Shown: piece after piece, positions 55,137-64,000 of the stretch
Layout: each line of letters starts with the position of its first letter
How positions within the stretch are numbered: the stretch's first letter is position 1
Origin: Pseudomonadota bacterium
Lineage (GTDB): Bacteria > Pseudomonadota > Gammaproteobacteria > Steroidobacterales > Steroidobacteraceae
Assembly: GCA_025355245.1 (NCBI GenBank)
Contig: JANXZZ010000037.1
Coordinates: 39,338 to 103,337, forward strand
Direction: 5' to 3'
DNA: 64,000 nucleotides
Translations under genes and position numbers: made by a program
Notes under the pieces: model-generated
What the model saw: only the letters and a program-made list of their open reading frames with translations
Told to the model about the DNA's origin: nothing
Databases searched by the model: none

Positions 55137-56348
55137 ATGACGATCGGCGTCGGCGGCTCCAGCGCCGAGCGCGAACTCGCCGGGCTCGGCCAGGGCGCGC
55201 ACGGGGCAGTGCCGATCACCGACGCCGAGCGCCGCGAGCGTTGCGCTCGCGGCGCGCGCCTGATGGCGGACCGCGGCATCGATGCGATGCTGCTGCCTGC
55301 CGGGACCAGCCTTTACTACTTCACCGGATTGCGCTGGAGTCCGAGCGAGCGACTGACCGGCGCACTGATCCTGGCATCGGGCGCGGTCCACTACGTGTGC
55401 CCCGCGTTCGAGATCGGCACGCTGCGTGACGCGAACACGGTTCCGGGTCCGATCCACGGGTGGGAGGAAGCAGAGGATCCCCACGCGCTGGTCGCGCAAG
55501 TGCTCACCCGGGAAGTTCCGGGCCCGCGCGTTCTCGCGCTCGACGAAGGCGCGCCGTTCTTTGTCGCCGAGGGCCTGCGTGCGTCCCTCGACCGCGTGCA
55601 GCTGGTCAGCGCGGTCGCGATCACGAAAGCCTGCCGCATGCACAAGTCGCCGGCGGAGCTGGCGATCATGCAGACAGTCAAGGACATGACGCTCGAGGTC
55701 CAGCGGCGGGCCGCCCGGATACTGCGCCCTGGAATCACCGGCAACGAGGTCAAGGCCTTCATCAACGAGGCGCATACGCGCCTGAGCGGTGCCGGGTCGA
55801 CGTTCTGCCTCGTCTACTTCGGCGAAGCAACTGCCTACCCGCACGGCGTGTCGGCGCCCCAGGTGTTGAAGGACGGCGACGTTGTGCTGATCGACACCGG
55901 ATGCGAGCTCGAAGGCTACAAGTCCGACATCACGCGGACCTACGTGTTCGGCAAGGCAAGCCCACGGCAGCGCCAGATCTGGGATCTCGAGAAGCGCGCG
56001 CAGGGCGCGGCATTCGCGGCCGCGCGGATCGGCGTGCCCTGCGAGGCCGTCGACCGCGCTGCGCGTTCAGTGATCGAGGCCGCCGGCTTCGGTCCGCGCT
56101 ACCAGGTCCCTGGTCTGCCGCATCGCACCGGGCATGGAATCGGCCTCGACGTGCACGAGTGGACCTACCTCGTGGAAGGGAACACCCAGCCGCTGGCCGC
56201 GGGAATGTGCTTCAGCAACGAACCGATGATCTGCCTCTACGGCGAATTCGGCGTGCGCCTCGAGGACCACTTCTTCATGTCGGATTCGGGTCCCGTGTGG
56301 TTCACGCAGCCCGCGCATTCCTGCGACGCGCCGTTCGGCGAAGCCTAG
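55137..56348 (+). CDS. M24-family Xaa-Pro aminopeptidase-like metalloenzyme
   Basis: The 403-residue cytoplasmic protein has a creatinase-type N-terminal domain (RCARGARLMADRGIDAMLL, YYFTGLRWSPSER) and a C-terminal pita-bread domain with all five metal ligands. Asp lies in LIDTGCELEGY and Asp in SDITRTY; His is in TGHGIGLDVHE, Glu in FSNEPMIC and Glu in VRLEDHFFM. It should release an N-terminal residue next to proline, or act on a related imide bond. It is co-transcribed with the DapA-family gene, suggesting that the peptide product feeds that enzyme. Confidence 0.88.
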   Translation: MTIGVGGSSAERELAGLGQGAHGAVPITDAERRERCARGARLMADRGIDAMLLPAGTSLYYFTGLRWSPSERLTGALILASGAVHYVCPAFEIGTLRDANTVPGPIHGWEEAEDPHALVAQVLTREVPGPRVLALDEGAPFFVAEGLRASLDRVQLVSAVAITKACRMHKSPAELAIMQTVKDMTLEVQRRAARILRPGITGNEVKAFINEAHTRLSGAGSTFCLVYFGEATAYPHGVSAPQVLKDGDVVLIDTGCELEGYKSDITRTYVFGKASPRQRQIWDLEKRAQGAAFAAARIGVPCEAVDRAARSVIEAAGFGPRYQVPGLPHRTGHGIGLDVHEWTYLVEGNTQPLAAGMCFSNEPMICLYGEFGVRLEDHFFMSDSGPVWFTQPAHSCDAPFGEA

Positions 56349-56361
56349 TTGCGGGCGACGG

Positions 56362-57021
56362 CTAGGTCGCGTTTTGCCTGAGGTACTTGAGCAGGTTGTC
56401 GCGAACGCCGTTGATATGGCGGGACAGGAGCGCCGCTGCCTTTGCCTGATTGCCTGCCTCGCAGAGGTCGATCAACTGGATGTGCTCCTTGTGGGCGCGT
56501 CGGCGATTGTCCTCGGCGAGCGACAACTGGATGCGCACGTACCGGTCGAGGTTGTCGTGTACCCTGCGCACGAGCTCGAGCGTGATCGGTCGCCGCGCGG
56601 GGGCATAGAGCTCTTCGTGCAGCTTCCAGTTGAGCTCGCCCCAGCGTAGCGGCGGTGCGGAGTCCATTTTCTCGACGAGCTTGCGTGCGCGCGTCACCGC
56701 GTCCGCGCCGATGTCCTTGATAGCGCGCTTCAGCAGGTCGACCTCGAGCGTCGCACGGATATCGAAATACTCCTCGATCTCCGCGACCGACAGGCGCGTC
56801 ACGACCGCGCCTTTGTAGGGCACGTTCGTGATCAGACCTTCCGACTCCAGTTGCAGGAACGCCGCGCGCACGGGAATGTGGCTCACGCCGAGGCGCCGTG
56901 CCACCTCGTCCTGGCGTAGCTGGTGTCCCTGGGCGTAGGCGTTCGAGACGATGAGTTCGCGGAGCGTATCCGCGACCTGTGCCGATAGCGATTTTCGCGA
57001 GACCGCGATTGACCTTGCCAT
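56362..57021 (-). CDS. GntR-family transcriptional regulator, FCD subfamily
   Basis: The 219-residue protein has an N-terminal winged helix (AQVADTLRELIVSNAYAQGH, RQDEVARRLGVSHIPVRAAF, LESEGLI) and a helical FCD ligand-binding domain. That domain has metal-site candidates in LNWKLHEEL, HKEHIQLIDL and SRHINGV. FCD regulators sense organic acids or amino acids. It is transcribed toward the M24 operon end and divergently from the M24-like gene at 57226. A shared AT-rich motif upstream of both targets suggests it controls both and itself. The ATG at 57021 has only a weak GGTGG upstream. Confidence 0.9.
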   Translation of the reverse strand: MARSIAVSRKSLSAQVADTLRELIVSNAYAQGHQLRQDEVARRLGVSHIPVRAAFLQLESEGLITNVPYKGAVVTRLSVAEIEEYFDIRATLEVDLLKRAIKDIGADAVTRARKLVEKMDSAPPLRWGELNWKLHEELYAPARRPITLELVRRVHDNLDRYVRIQLSLAEDNRRRAHKEHIQLIDLCEAGNQAKAAALLSRHINGVRDNLLKYLRQNAT

Positions 57022-57147
57022 TTACCACCTGACAGCCAGAGACGGTTCCCGTCCACGAAAGATGCGGTGGCGGGCGCCCCACCGGCGACGCTCGCGGCGG
57101 CTGCGGCACGCCGGGATGGCGGTCGCGGCGCGGGACCTTCCCCTTTC

Positions 57148-57161
57148 GATACAATATATAG
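57148..57161. promoter_or_regulatory. Candidate GntR/FCD operator in the divergent region
   Basis: GATACAATATATAG differs by one base over its first 12 positions from GATATAATATAT at 54171. It lies 65 bases before the M24-like gene and about 127 bases from the gntR start, so it could serve both. Confidence 0.5.
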
Positions 57162-57225
57162 CACCTCAACGACGCCTGCCGCAGGCACTACGAGACTCCA
57201 CCACGATCCGCCAGAGGACCCGAAC

Positions 57226-58611
57226 ATGATGAATCGACGCGCACTCCTCTCGAATGTGGCTGCGGCCGGCGCCGTGATTAGCGGCGCCGCGGCGCTGCAC
57301 CCGGCGCTCGCCGCGAGCGTCGCGAAGCCGGATTCTGCGAGTCTCATGCTGCCTCCCGACCACCTTACGGCCTCGACCACGGATCGACTGCCGCTCACTT
57401 GGCACAAGGCGCGCACAAAGATTCTTCAGGCGCGGCTCGCGGCGGCCGGGATCGACGGCATCCTGCTGACGGACCAGTGGAACATCATCTACTTCACCGG
57501 GCTCTTCCACACCAATACCGAAAGGATGATGCACGCATTCATTCCGACGGTCGGCGACCACCCGGTGTGGTTCTATCCGGCGCTCGATCGTGACCTCGTC
57601 CGCACGTGGTGGTTCGAAGACGGGGACATGTACTTCGACTGGCTAAACGTCGAGGGCGCGGCGCCTCAGGAAGGCAAAGTCGTTAAGGGGCCGACCCAGG
57701 ACCTGTGGCGTTGGGCGCTGACCGGCCTCAAGAAGCGCGGCTTCGCAGGCAAGACACTCGCCGCCGACAAGGAATTGGTGCCCTCCGCGCAAGCGACGGT
57801 CGTCGACGTGCTCGGCAAACCGATGGCTGCCGCGGCCAGCGACTGCATGTTCCTGCGCGAGCGCAAGACGCCCGAGGAGCTGGCGCTGACGCGTCGTGCC
57901 TACGCTTACTTCGATCGGATCCACGCCTTTGCCCGGGACCTCCTGCTGACCCACGGCACGGATCTCACGGATTTCGACGTTGCGAGCGCGGCGACCAAGT
58001 TCGGCACTGACCTGATCATGGCCGACATCAAGCACGACGGGCGCCCGCATACCGCAGTCGGGATCCAGGTCGACATCGAGTGCCGCGTCGGCCAGGCGAC
58101 GGGCTACCCGCATCCGAATCAGTTCCTGTACAACAAGATCGAGCGCGGCAAGGCGCTGCAGATCGCGGGCGGCGTTCAGATCGGCGGCTGCGGCGGCGAG
58201 CTGTACCGTCCCTACATGATCGCGCCGAGAACGGCGCACATGGAAAAGCTATGGACGGTCACTCGGGACTGCTGCCTCATGCAGATGGACCTGTCCCGCA
58301 AGGGAACGGAGTGCGCGGACGTAGCGTTCCCGATCCATAGCTATCAGGTGAAGCAGGGCGTGCAGAAGTACGTCTATCACCGTCCGGCCCACGGGGAAGG
58401 AATGGAGGGGCACCAGCCTCCGTACCTGGCGCTCGGCGATCACACCGTGCTCGACACCGGCATGTGCTTTTCGGTCGAACCGGGACTGTTCGACCCCGAA
58501 ACGGGCACCGGGTCGAACTTCTCGGACATGTTCGTGGTCGAGCCGGCCGGGCCGTCGCTGCAGATGTCGCGACTGCCGTGGAGCGAAGAGTGGGCCTGGA
58601 TCAAGATCTAG
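57226..58611 (+). CDS. Exported M24-fold protein with degenerate metal site
   Basis: The 461-residue protein has a Tat-like signal (MMNRRALLSNVAAAGAV... ALHPALAA) and a creatinase/M24 architecture (ILLTDQWNIIYFTGLFHTN at the N-terminal domain). In the catalytic half most ligands differ from active enzymes. The Asp-rich strand reads VQIGGCGGELY, the glycine-histidine loop AHGEGMEGHQPP, Glu is kept in FSVEPGLF, and the last Glu position reads SNFSDMF. It may be a metal-free hydrolase, as creatinase is, or a binding protein. AGAGGA lies upstream of the ATG. Divergent from gntR. Confidence 0.8.
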   Translation: MMNRRALLSNVAAAGAVISGAAALHPALAASVAKPDSASLMLPPDHLTASTTDRLPLTWHKARTKILQARLAAAGIDGILLTDQWNIIYFTGLFHTNTERMMHAFIPTVGDHPVWFYPALDRDLVRTWWFEDGDMYFDWLNVEGAAPQEGKVVKGPTQDLWRWALTGLKKRGFAGKTLAADKELVPSAQATVVDVLGKPMAAAASDCMFLRERKTPEELALTRRAYAYFDRIHAFARDLLLTHGTDLTDFDVASAATKFGTDLIMADIKHDGRPHTAVGIQVDIECRVGQATGYPHPNQFLYNKIERGKALQIAGGVQIGGCGGELYRPYMIAPRTAHMEKLWTVTRDCCLMQMDLSRKGTECADVAFPIHSYQVKQGVQKYVYHRPAHGEGMEGHQPPYLALGDHTVLDTGMCFSVEPGLFDPETGTGSNFSDMFVVEPAGPSLQMSRLPWSEEWAWIKI

Positions 58612-58664
58612 GCGCACGACCCAGCCGCTGAGGCGAGCCGAGGTCGAACGCGCCCTCCCCGCCG

Positions 58665-58686
58665 CGCCGGGTCGCTCGACCCGGCG
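58665..58686. terminator. Hairpin between convergent M24-like and M20-like genes
   Basis: CGCCGGGTCG and its exact complement are separated by CT, giving an 8-bp stem with a 6-base loop. It serves both converging genes. No T-run. Confidence 0.45.
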
Positions 58687-58708
58687 GCGCATGCAGGCGC
58701 GCCCGCGA

Positions 58709-60238
58709 TCAGGCGATCGCGTACAGGTACTCGACGAAGGACGCGACTGCGCCGTCGAGCCCCTGCACCTTCGGATTCGTCGAGTCGATCAGGTAGTACT
58801 CGTCCGGCGCGTGCGCGCCCGTCCCGTGACCGAGCCCGAATCCACCGGCCGGAAGGCTGAGCGGCGCGTTCGTGAACCGGTAGCCGGGCCAGGATCCGGG
58901 GCTGCGCGGCAGGACCTGCGGCGTCAATCCGAGCTTGCGGTAGGTCGCGAGCACCGCCTGCATGAACTTGCTTTCGAGCGCGGTTTGCGTCGGATCGTAT
59001 CCGCCGCTCATGTTGACCTCAATGTCACCGAAGCCGTGCTTGGCGAGGTGCGCTTTCAGTTTCGCGAGCGTATCGACGGCGGTCATGTCGGGGACGAGCC
59101 GCATGTCGATCTTGGCGACGGCGCGGTGCGGCAGCACCGTTTTGCCGCCCGGCCCCGTATAGCCGCCGACGAGTCCCTCGATGTTGATCGTCGGCTGCGA
59201 GTACAGGCGCAGCAGCGAATCGTGCCAATTGAGGTCGTGAACCCAGTGCTGCACGCCGAGCTCTTTCTTGACGACTTCCTCGGGCACGGCGGCGGCGTAG
59301 GCTTCGATCATCTGGATCTGCTGGGGGGTCAGCGGCTTCGCGAGTTCGGAGAAGCCCTCGACTGCGGGCGTGTGCCCGTCCTTTTCGACGAGCGTATTGA
59401 GTGCCTGAACGAGATGCCAAGATGGCGAATCGACCTGCGCTTCCAGGCTCGAATGCACGTCGCGCCTGGGCCCCCTGCCCCACGTCTCGCCGCTCGAGAC
59501 GAGTTCAAGCTCGACGACTCCCTTCGCTCCGAGCTCGACCTGCAGGCTGCCGTCCACGGCCTGACCCGCCTCCGGGAGCAACACGCCTACGCAGTTCTTG
59601 AGCTGGGCCAGAATGTCAGGCGTCATCACTATCTCGCCGAAATGCGGGGAGGCAATTTCCTCCTCGCCCTCGCAGACGAGGACCAGGTTCACGGGCAGCT
59701 TCCTGCCGGTTTCCTTAAACGCGATCAGTGCGCTTAGAAACGCATTCTGCGGGCCCTTCTGGTTGACGGCGCCGCGGCCCATGCAGACCGTGCCGAGACC
59801 GTCTTTCTTCACGAGGCGCGCCTCGAGCGGCGGCGAGCTCCATTCCGATGCCACGAACTGCTTGACGTCGTACATGAAGTAGACCGCGACCGTGGTGCGC
59901 GCACCGGCGTCGAGCCTGCCAAACACGCCCGACTTGCCCGAGGTAGGCACGAGGCGCACGTCCGTGAAGCCCGCTTGCGTCGCAAGGTTCGCCATGTACT
60001 GCGGCCCTTCCGGGTAGTTGCGGTTCTCGGCCGCGATCGAGGGCAGCGCAATCCAGTCCTGCAGTCGCTTCACATTGGCGTCGTGCATCTTAGGAACCTG
60101 CGCCAGTACCGCTGCCTTGTCGCCACTCTTGGCGCCGCCGGCGAGCGCCGCCATCGGGGCGGCCGCCAGCACGGCGCCGGCCACGGATCCCTGGACGAAT
60201 TCGCGTCGGTTCAGGCCCTTGTCGGACGAGTCAGTCAT
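58709..60238 (-). CDS. Tat-exported M20-family protein with altered metal ligands
   Basis: The 509-residue protein has a Tat signal (NRREFVQGSVAGAVLAAAP) and M20 architecture with a dimerisation lid. The Glu pair (CEGEEEIASPHF) and the last His (AHAPDEYY) are kept. But the first His is Met (YFMYDVKQF) and the bridging Asp is Asn (GRGAVNQKG). Either the substrate chemistry differs or the protein is not a peptidase. The ATG at 60238 has AGGAGA at seven bases; the upstream in-frame ATG is too close to it. It is followed by nothing in operon distance, while the M55 gene lies 76 bases upstream on the same strand. Confidence 0.82.
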   Translation of the reverse strand: MTDSSDKGLNRREFVQGSVAGAVLAAAPMAALAGGAKSGDKAAVLAQVPKMHDANVKRLQDWIALPSIAAENRNYPEGPQYMANLATQAGFTDVRLVPTSGKSGVFGRLDAGARTTVAVYFMYDVKQFVASEWSSPPLEARLVKKDGLGTVCMGRGAVNQKGPQNAFLSALIAFKETGRKLPVNLVLVCEGEEEIASPHFGEIVMTPDILAQLKNCVGVLLPEAGQAVDGSLQVELGAKGVVELELVSSGETWGRGPRRDVHSSLEAQVDSPSWHLVQALNTLVEKDGHTPAVEGFSELAKPLTPQQIQMIEAYAAAVPEEVVKKELGVQHWVHDLNWHDSLLRLYSQPTINIEGLVGGYTGPGGKTVLPHRAVAKIDMRLVPDMTAVDTLAKLKAHLAKHGFGDIEVNMSGGYDPTQTALESKFMQAVLATYRKLGLTPQVLPRSPGSWPGYRFTNAPLSLPAGGFGLGHGTGAHAPDEYYLIDSTNPKVQGLDGAVASFVEYLYAIA

Positions 60239-60313
60239 GCTCATTCTCCTGCGTCGTGAAATTGCCGAGAACGCGACGCTCTGCGTCAGGTAGTGGCCGG
60301 CGCATGCCCGGGG

Positions 60314-61291
60314 TCACGGCGTCATATCGGGGTTGTACCAGTCGACGACGTCGATGAAGTCCGTGACTTCCTGCATGTCGTGGCCGACGAAGCGGATCGT
60401 ATGGGCGTCGAGGCGTTGCACCGTGCGCAGATAACTCAGGATTTCGGCCGGCATGTAGCTCTTGAACGTGAGATCCAGCGTCACCGGATGGGCCAGCGTG
60501 TAGGGGTGCCGCCGTTCCCTGCGCGTGAGTGCCGCGAGCACTCCGTCGAAAATGCGCTCGCACGATGCCGCCGGTGTCAGCGTCTCGGCCGAGTGAAAGC
60601 CGAGGGTCGCCTTGGTCGTGACGGTGTCGATGTCGCCGAGCCGCCCCTTGATCTCCGCGACCGCAGCGTCGTCGCCCGAGGCAAACACGACCGGGACGCC
60701 GAAATCCCCCGCGTACGCCGCGTTAAGCTCGGCCTCGGTGACCGGCGCGCCATTGAGGGCGAGCTTCGTGAAATGCGCGCTCGAGATGGTGTGGGCGCGG
60801 ACTCCCTTCGGATTCGTCGTCGAGGCGTGGTAGCCGATGAAGACCGCGGCGCTGAAACTCTTGTCCAGCCCAGCCATCATTGCCCCGTGCCGAGGCCACG
60901 AGCGCACGATCCTGACGTCGTTCGGGAACAGCTCGATCAGCAGGTTCTCGCCGTTCGCGTGCGAATCGCTGACCACGATTTCCGTGGCGCCGGCCTGCTT
61001 GGCCGCACGCACTGCCGCGAGCGCCTCGTCGGTCATGAAATGGCGAAAGCGCTCGTATTCGAAGCCTGCGGGGTTGAGCTGATCCGCGGTCACGACCCCG
61101 GCGACGCCTTCCATGTCGACCGAGATGTAGACCTTGGTGTTGGCGGCGTGCGCCGCGGCCGGAGTCTCGACCGCGACTGCTGCGGAGCCCAGACCGATCG
61201 CGCCGAGCGCGATCGTGGCGAGGCACAGTAGCTTCTGTCGCGGATTCGATTCACGCACCCAACCAACCCACGTTCTGATTTGCGTAGCCAA
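60314..61291 (-). CDS. dppA: M55-family D-aminopeptidase (DppA-like), exported
   Basis: With TTG at 61291 as start the protein has 325 residues and a signal segment (LLCLATIALGAIGLGSAAVAV). The M55 zinc site is visible: KVYISVDMEGVAGV (Asp and Glu), VSDSHANGENL, GYHAST and HTISSAHF (His), and the Glu in FHSAETL. DppA-type enzymes cleave D-amino-acid peptides. GAGGAG eight bases before the TTG sets the start; the longer open frame has no support. It is in the same direction as the M20-like gene and close enough for one transcript. The export signal is unusual for DppA, which is cytoplasmic in Bacillus. Confidence 0.85.
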   Translation of the reverse strand: MATQIRTWVGWVRESNPRQKLLCLATIALGAIGLGSAAVAVETPAAAHAANTKVYISVDMEGVAGVVTADQLNPAGFEYERFRHFMTDEALAAVRAAKQAGATEIVVSDSHANGENLLIELFPNDVRIVRSWPRHGAMMAGLDKSFSAAVFIGYHASTTNPKGVRAHTISSAHFTKLALNGAPVTEAELNAAYAGDFGVPVVFASGDDAAVAEIKGRLGDIDTVTTKATLGFHSAETLTPAASCERIFDGVLAALTRRERRHPYTLAHPVTLDLTFKSYMPAEILSYLRTVQRLDAHTIRFVGHDMQEVTDFIDVVDWYNPDMTP

Positions 61292-61755
61292 ATGAATTTC
61301 TCCTCGGAGGGCAGCCGTCTGGGCCGATCGCCAGATCAGGTCGGATCCGCGTGCCTTCTCGGGGCACGGCGCGAGGCGGAAGTGTACGACGCCGAAATCG
61401 GCGCGCGAATTATTCTGATGGGCGCCCGGCACGCGCGACTGGGTGCCCGGCGGGAGGCGTGCAGGTGGGCCACGAGTGCCCCTGGTGCCGGTTGTCTGAG
61501 TTCCGGTGGATGGCACGGTCAATGTCAGAAATCTGTCAGAATATCGCCGTATTTGCTCCATTATTAGGAGGAGCGTGGAAATGGTGGGTGCGCATTCATT
61601 CGGGCTCGCGCCAGGGGCGGCGCGCGCATGCAGGCCCCATCGCCCGGCCCGGGCCACCGAGCGAGGAGGCAACCCGCACCGTAAAGAGGATTCCCGGCTA
61701 CGCCGCCGTCCGCGACGACCCGGGCCCGGAACGGCCACCTCGATTCGACCTCCTG

Positions 61756-62700
61756 ATGCTGATCCTGGTCGGGATCGGCGTCGGTGCGTTCGGGGTCGAC
61801 CTCAACGCGCCCGACACCGTGGCCGACGGCTTTCTCCACGTGCTCGCCGTCCCGGCATGCGTATCGGTCCGTCATCCCCGCGCGGGGCTCATCGCGGCGG
61901 GCACGCGGATGATCCCGATGGCCATCGGATTCGCCGTGTCGCCGTCGGCGTACTCGCCCTGGGAGAGCGCCGTCGACCGCCTGCTCGGTAGCTCCGCGAT
62001 CTGGCTCGCCGCGATTGTCGTCTGGCGAAACGCGCCTCGTGCGCGACCGCGACCGCACGCTGGCGCGATTGCGGGACCTGCACAGCGTCGCCGCGCGTGC
62101 CGCGAGCGCGGAGCGCGTCGAGCTCTCCCGCTGGCTGCACGAAGGACTCGCGCAGGAACTCGCAGCGGTCGGCTGGGGGCTTGATTGCCTGGGCGATGCC
62201 ACGCTCGATCCGCGCGCCGACGCGAGCAAACTGCGGGCGATCGTCACGCGCGAACTCGAGACGGTGCGGGGGACCGCAAGCAGCCTGCGCGACACCGAGA
62301 TCGAGACGGGCGCTTCTCTGGCGTCGATCACGGAGCGCTTCGTTGCTTCGTTCCGCAGCCGCACCGGGCTCGAGATCGCCGTCGGCGGCGCACAAAGCCT
62401 CGTCCTGCGCCGAATGCCCACAAGGCCGTGTGCCTGAAGCTCCTGCGGGAGGCGCTGACCAACGTCGCATGGCACGCGTGCGCGGCGTGCGTGCGAATCG
62501 AATCTCGCGAGACGGCGACCGCATTCCGCGCCTCGATCACCGTCGATCGCTGCGGGCTGAGCGCGAACGCCCGGGCTAAGCCGGATTCCCTCGGGCGGCT
62601 CGGTCTCGCCGCGAGGCTCGAGGCGATCGGCGGATCGTTGACGGTCGCAAACGCCGAACCGCACGGCGTGAAGGTGTCCGCCCGAATCCCGCTGCGCTGA
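61756..62700 (+). pseudogene. NarL-type sensor histidine kinase broken by two frameshifts
   Basis: Several membrane spans (MLILVGIGVGAFGV, LIAAGTRMIPMAIGFAV, AIWLAAIVVW) are followed, after a shift near 62030, by a HisKA_3 dimerisation segment with the phospho-His in ELSRWLHEGLAQELAAVGWG. After another shift near 62415 comes an HATPase-like part (KLLREALTNVAWHA, LGLAARLEAIGGSL). Each shift is a single-base event and the frame is restored at the end. The start is uncertain: AGGAGG at 61567 suggests 61581-61588, but the ATG at 61756 begins the first span. No response-regulator gene is adjacent. Confidence 0.7.
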
Positions 62701-62816
62701 TCGGCCCCCGTCGCGACGGGCGCAGGATGCGACCGGGCACTCCGAAACCTCGAGGAACCCGCCGTCGCGTATTTTCCCAGTAAACTCGCGATTCCGTCCT
62801 CGGGAGTACGGCAACG

Positions 62817-64000
62817 ATGGCGCGGACTCTGAACCCGGCGGACCGGCCGGGACCCTCGCTGCGCTTCTCGCGTCGCGCGATGCTCGGTCAACTGCTTCTC
62901 GCGGCAGGCGCGACGGCGCTTGAGCATGCCGCGGCACGAGCCGCGGAGTCACCGACAGCGGCGGCGGACGATCCGGACCGCCTGACAGAGCTCGGCATGG
63001 AGCTGACGGCGGGGCAGCGCGCGGCGGGCGCTGCGTTTGTCGAGCGCTTTCCGAGCGTCGATGTGCACAGCCATCCGGGTCGCCTGTTCCAACGAAACCT
63101 GCCGTACGAAACGCCGACATCGCGTTTCTTTGGCGCGCCATTCGAAAGCCGCGCGCTCGCCGACCTCAATGCCGGGCGGGTGAGCGCTGCGCTGTTCGCC
63201 GCTGTCGCTGACATGCGCCTCCTCGAACTCACCCCACAAGGCGTCCACGCCGTCGGCGAGTTCGGGCCGGGCGAGGCGCTTGCCGACTACCAGCGACAGA
63301 TCGCCGTCCTCAAGGCGCTGGTGTCGAAGCACGAGGCACTCCCCGGCCTCGCGCCGCGCGACATCCGGCTGGCCGCGCGGCGCCATCGCACGGCCGCGGT
63401 CTTCGCGATCGAGGGCGGCGATTTCATCGAGGATCGCCTCGACCGCGTGCACGAGGCATTTCGCGACGGCGTCCGCGCGATCACGATCGTGCACTACCAC
63501 GTCAACCAGATCGGCGACATCCAGACTGCGGCCCCGGTCCACAACGGACTGACAACGCTCGGCAAATCGATCATCCGCGAGATGAATGCGGCGGGAATCG
63601 TCGTTGACCTCGCCCACGCCACCTTCGAGGTCGCGAGGAGCGTGGTCGAACTCTCCACGAAGCCGGTGATGGTTTCACACACGAATCTCGCGACGCCGAG
63701 CCTGAGCCATCCGCGACTGATTTCACCCGAGCACGCAAAGCTCGTCGCCGCGGCCGGAGGCATCATAGGTTCCGTTCCTTCCGGCATCGGCCAATCGACG
63801 TTCGGCGAGTACGTCGATTCGATCCTGCGACTGGTGGACGCCGTGGGTGTCGATCACGTCGCGATCGGTACCGACATGGACGCGAACTACCGTCCGATCG
63901 TGAAGAGCTACCGGGACTGGAGCCTGATCCCCGCGGCGCTGCTTGCGAAAGGGCTCGACGAGGGCTCGGTCGCGAAGGTGATGGGCGAGAATTTCCTGCG
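62817..64000 (+). CDS. Exported M19 (membrane dipeptidase-like) hydrolase, cut by the window edge
   Basis: The open frame runs to the window end; 394 residues are visible and only the last few are missing (it ends near VMGENFL, normally followed by a short tail). A Tat-like signal is present (FSRRAMLGQLLLAAGATAL). M19 ligands: VDVHSHPG at the N-terminal site (HxH instead of HxD), AIEGGDFI with Glu, DLAHATFEVA and VMVSHTNL with His, and IGTDMDAN with Asp. GGGAG is upstream of the ATG at 62817. It is the third M19 gene in the window. Confidence 0.88.
   Translation, partial: MARTLNPADRPGPSLRFSRRAMLGQLLLAAGATALEHAAARAAESPTAAADDPDRLTELGMELTAGQRAAGAAFVERFPSVDVHSHPGRLFQRNLPYETPTSRFFGAPFESRALADLNAGRVSAALFAAVADMRLLELTPQGVHAVGEFGPGEALADYQRQIAVLKALVSKHEALPGLAPRDIRLAARRHRTAAVFAIEGGDFIEDRLDRVHEAFRDGVRAITIVHYHVNQIGDIQTAAPVHNGLTTLGKSIIREMNAAGIVVDLAHATFEVARSVVELSTKPVMVSHTNLATPSLSHPRLISPEHAKLVAAAGGIIGSVPSGIGQSTFGEYVDSILRLVDAVGVDHVAIGTDMDANYRPIVKSYRDWSLIPAALLAKGLDEGSVAKVMGENFL

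Overview
The window is GC-rich and densely coded, with G or C at most third codon positions. It carries Shine-Dalgarno sites, TonB-dependent and Tat/Sec-exported proteins and a cobalamin riboswitch. Together these suggest a free-living Gram-negative bacterium, most likely a proteobacterium. The family cannot be fixed from sequence alone; a soil gamma- or betaproteobacterium is my guess. No tRNA, rRNA, CRISPR array or insertion sequence was recognised.

Layout. 0-7.5 kb: the end of a MarR regulator, a secreted cupin, a PLP decarboxylase, an M48 membrane protease, an orphan modA, a catalase with an OxyR-like site, and folE. 7.6-17.5 kb is a metal/cofactor block: a cobalamin riboswitch and btuB, two nickel/cobalt permeases in one operon, then TPR, HupE-N-like and DUF4331 genes closed by a strong terminator. 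17.6-23.8 kb resembles a small defence island: an AbrB/Doc toxin-antitoxin pair abutting a truncated PhnB-like gene, a YCII gene, and a 1510-residue SF1 helicase with a C-terminal nuclease domain, translationally linked to a small ORF. 23.9-33.5 kb holds seven genes, six with N-terminal export signals and one membrane-anchored: two caspase-fold proteases, a CHASE2 membrane protein, three unrecognised exported proteins and a DUF900 hydrolase. This is my main candidate for an undescribed system.

33.9-64 kb is a catabolic and detoxification region rich in peptidases: M20 (two), M19 dipeptidases (three), M24 (two) and an M55 D-aminopeptidase. It also has a proline-racemase-family enzyme, a DapA-family lyase, a branched-chain aminotransferase, a GMC oxidoreductase with its small subunit, GST, VOC and cupin genes. 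A GntR/FCD regulator at 56.4-57.0 kb lies between two promoters that share a 12-base AT-rich motif. It probably controls the DapA/M24 operon and the divergent M24-like gene. A LuxR-HTH/VOC fusion, an archaeal-type methyltransferase and an Ala/Pro-rich protein flanked by SPOR-like domains also lie here.

Gene decay is conspicuous. Two histidine kinases and one YCII gene carry single-base frameshifts, and N-terminal stubs of a PhnB-like and an NAD(P)-binding gene remain. Because genes as long as 4.5 kb are intact, true decay is plausible, but base-call errors are not excluded.
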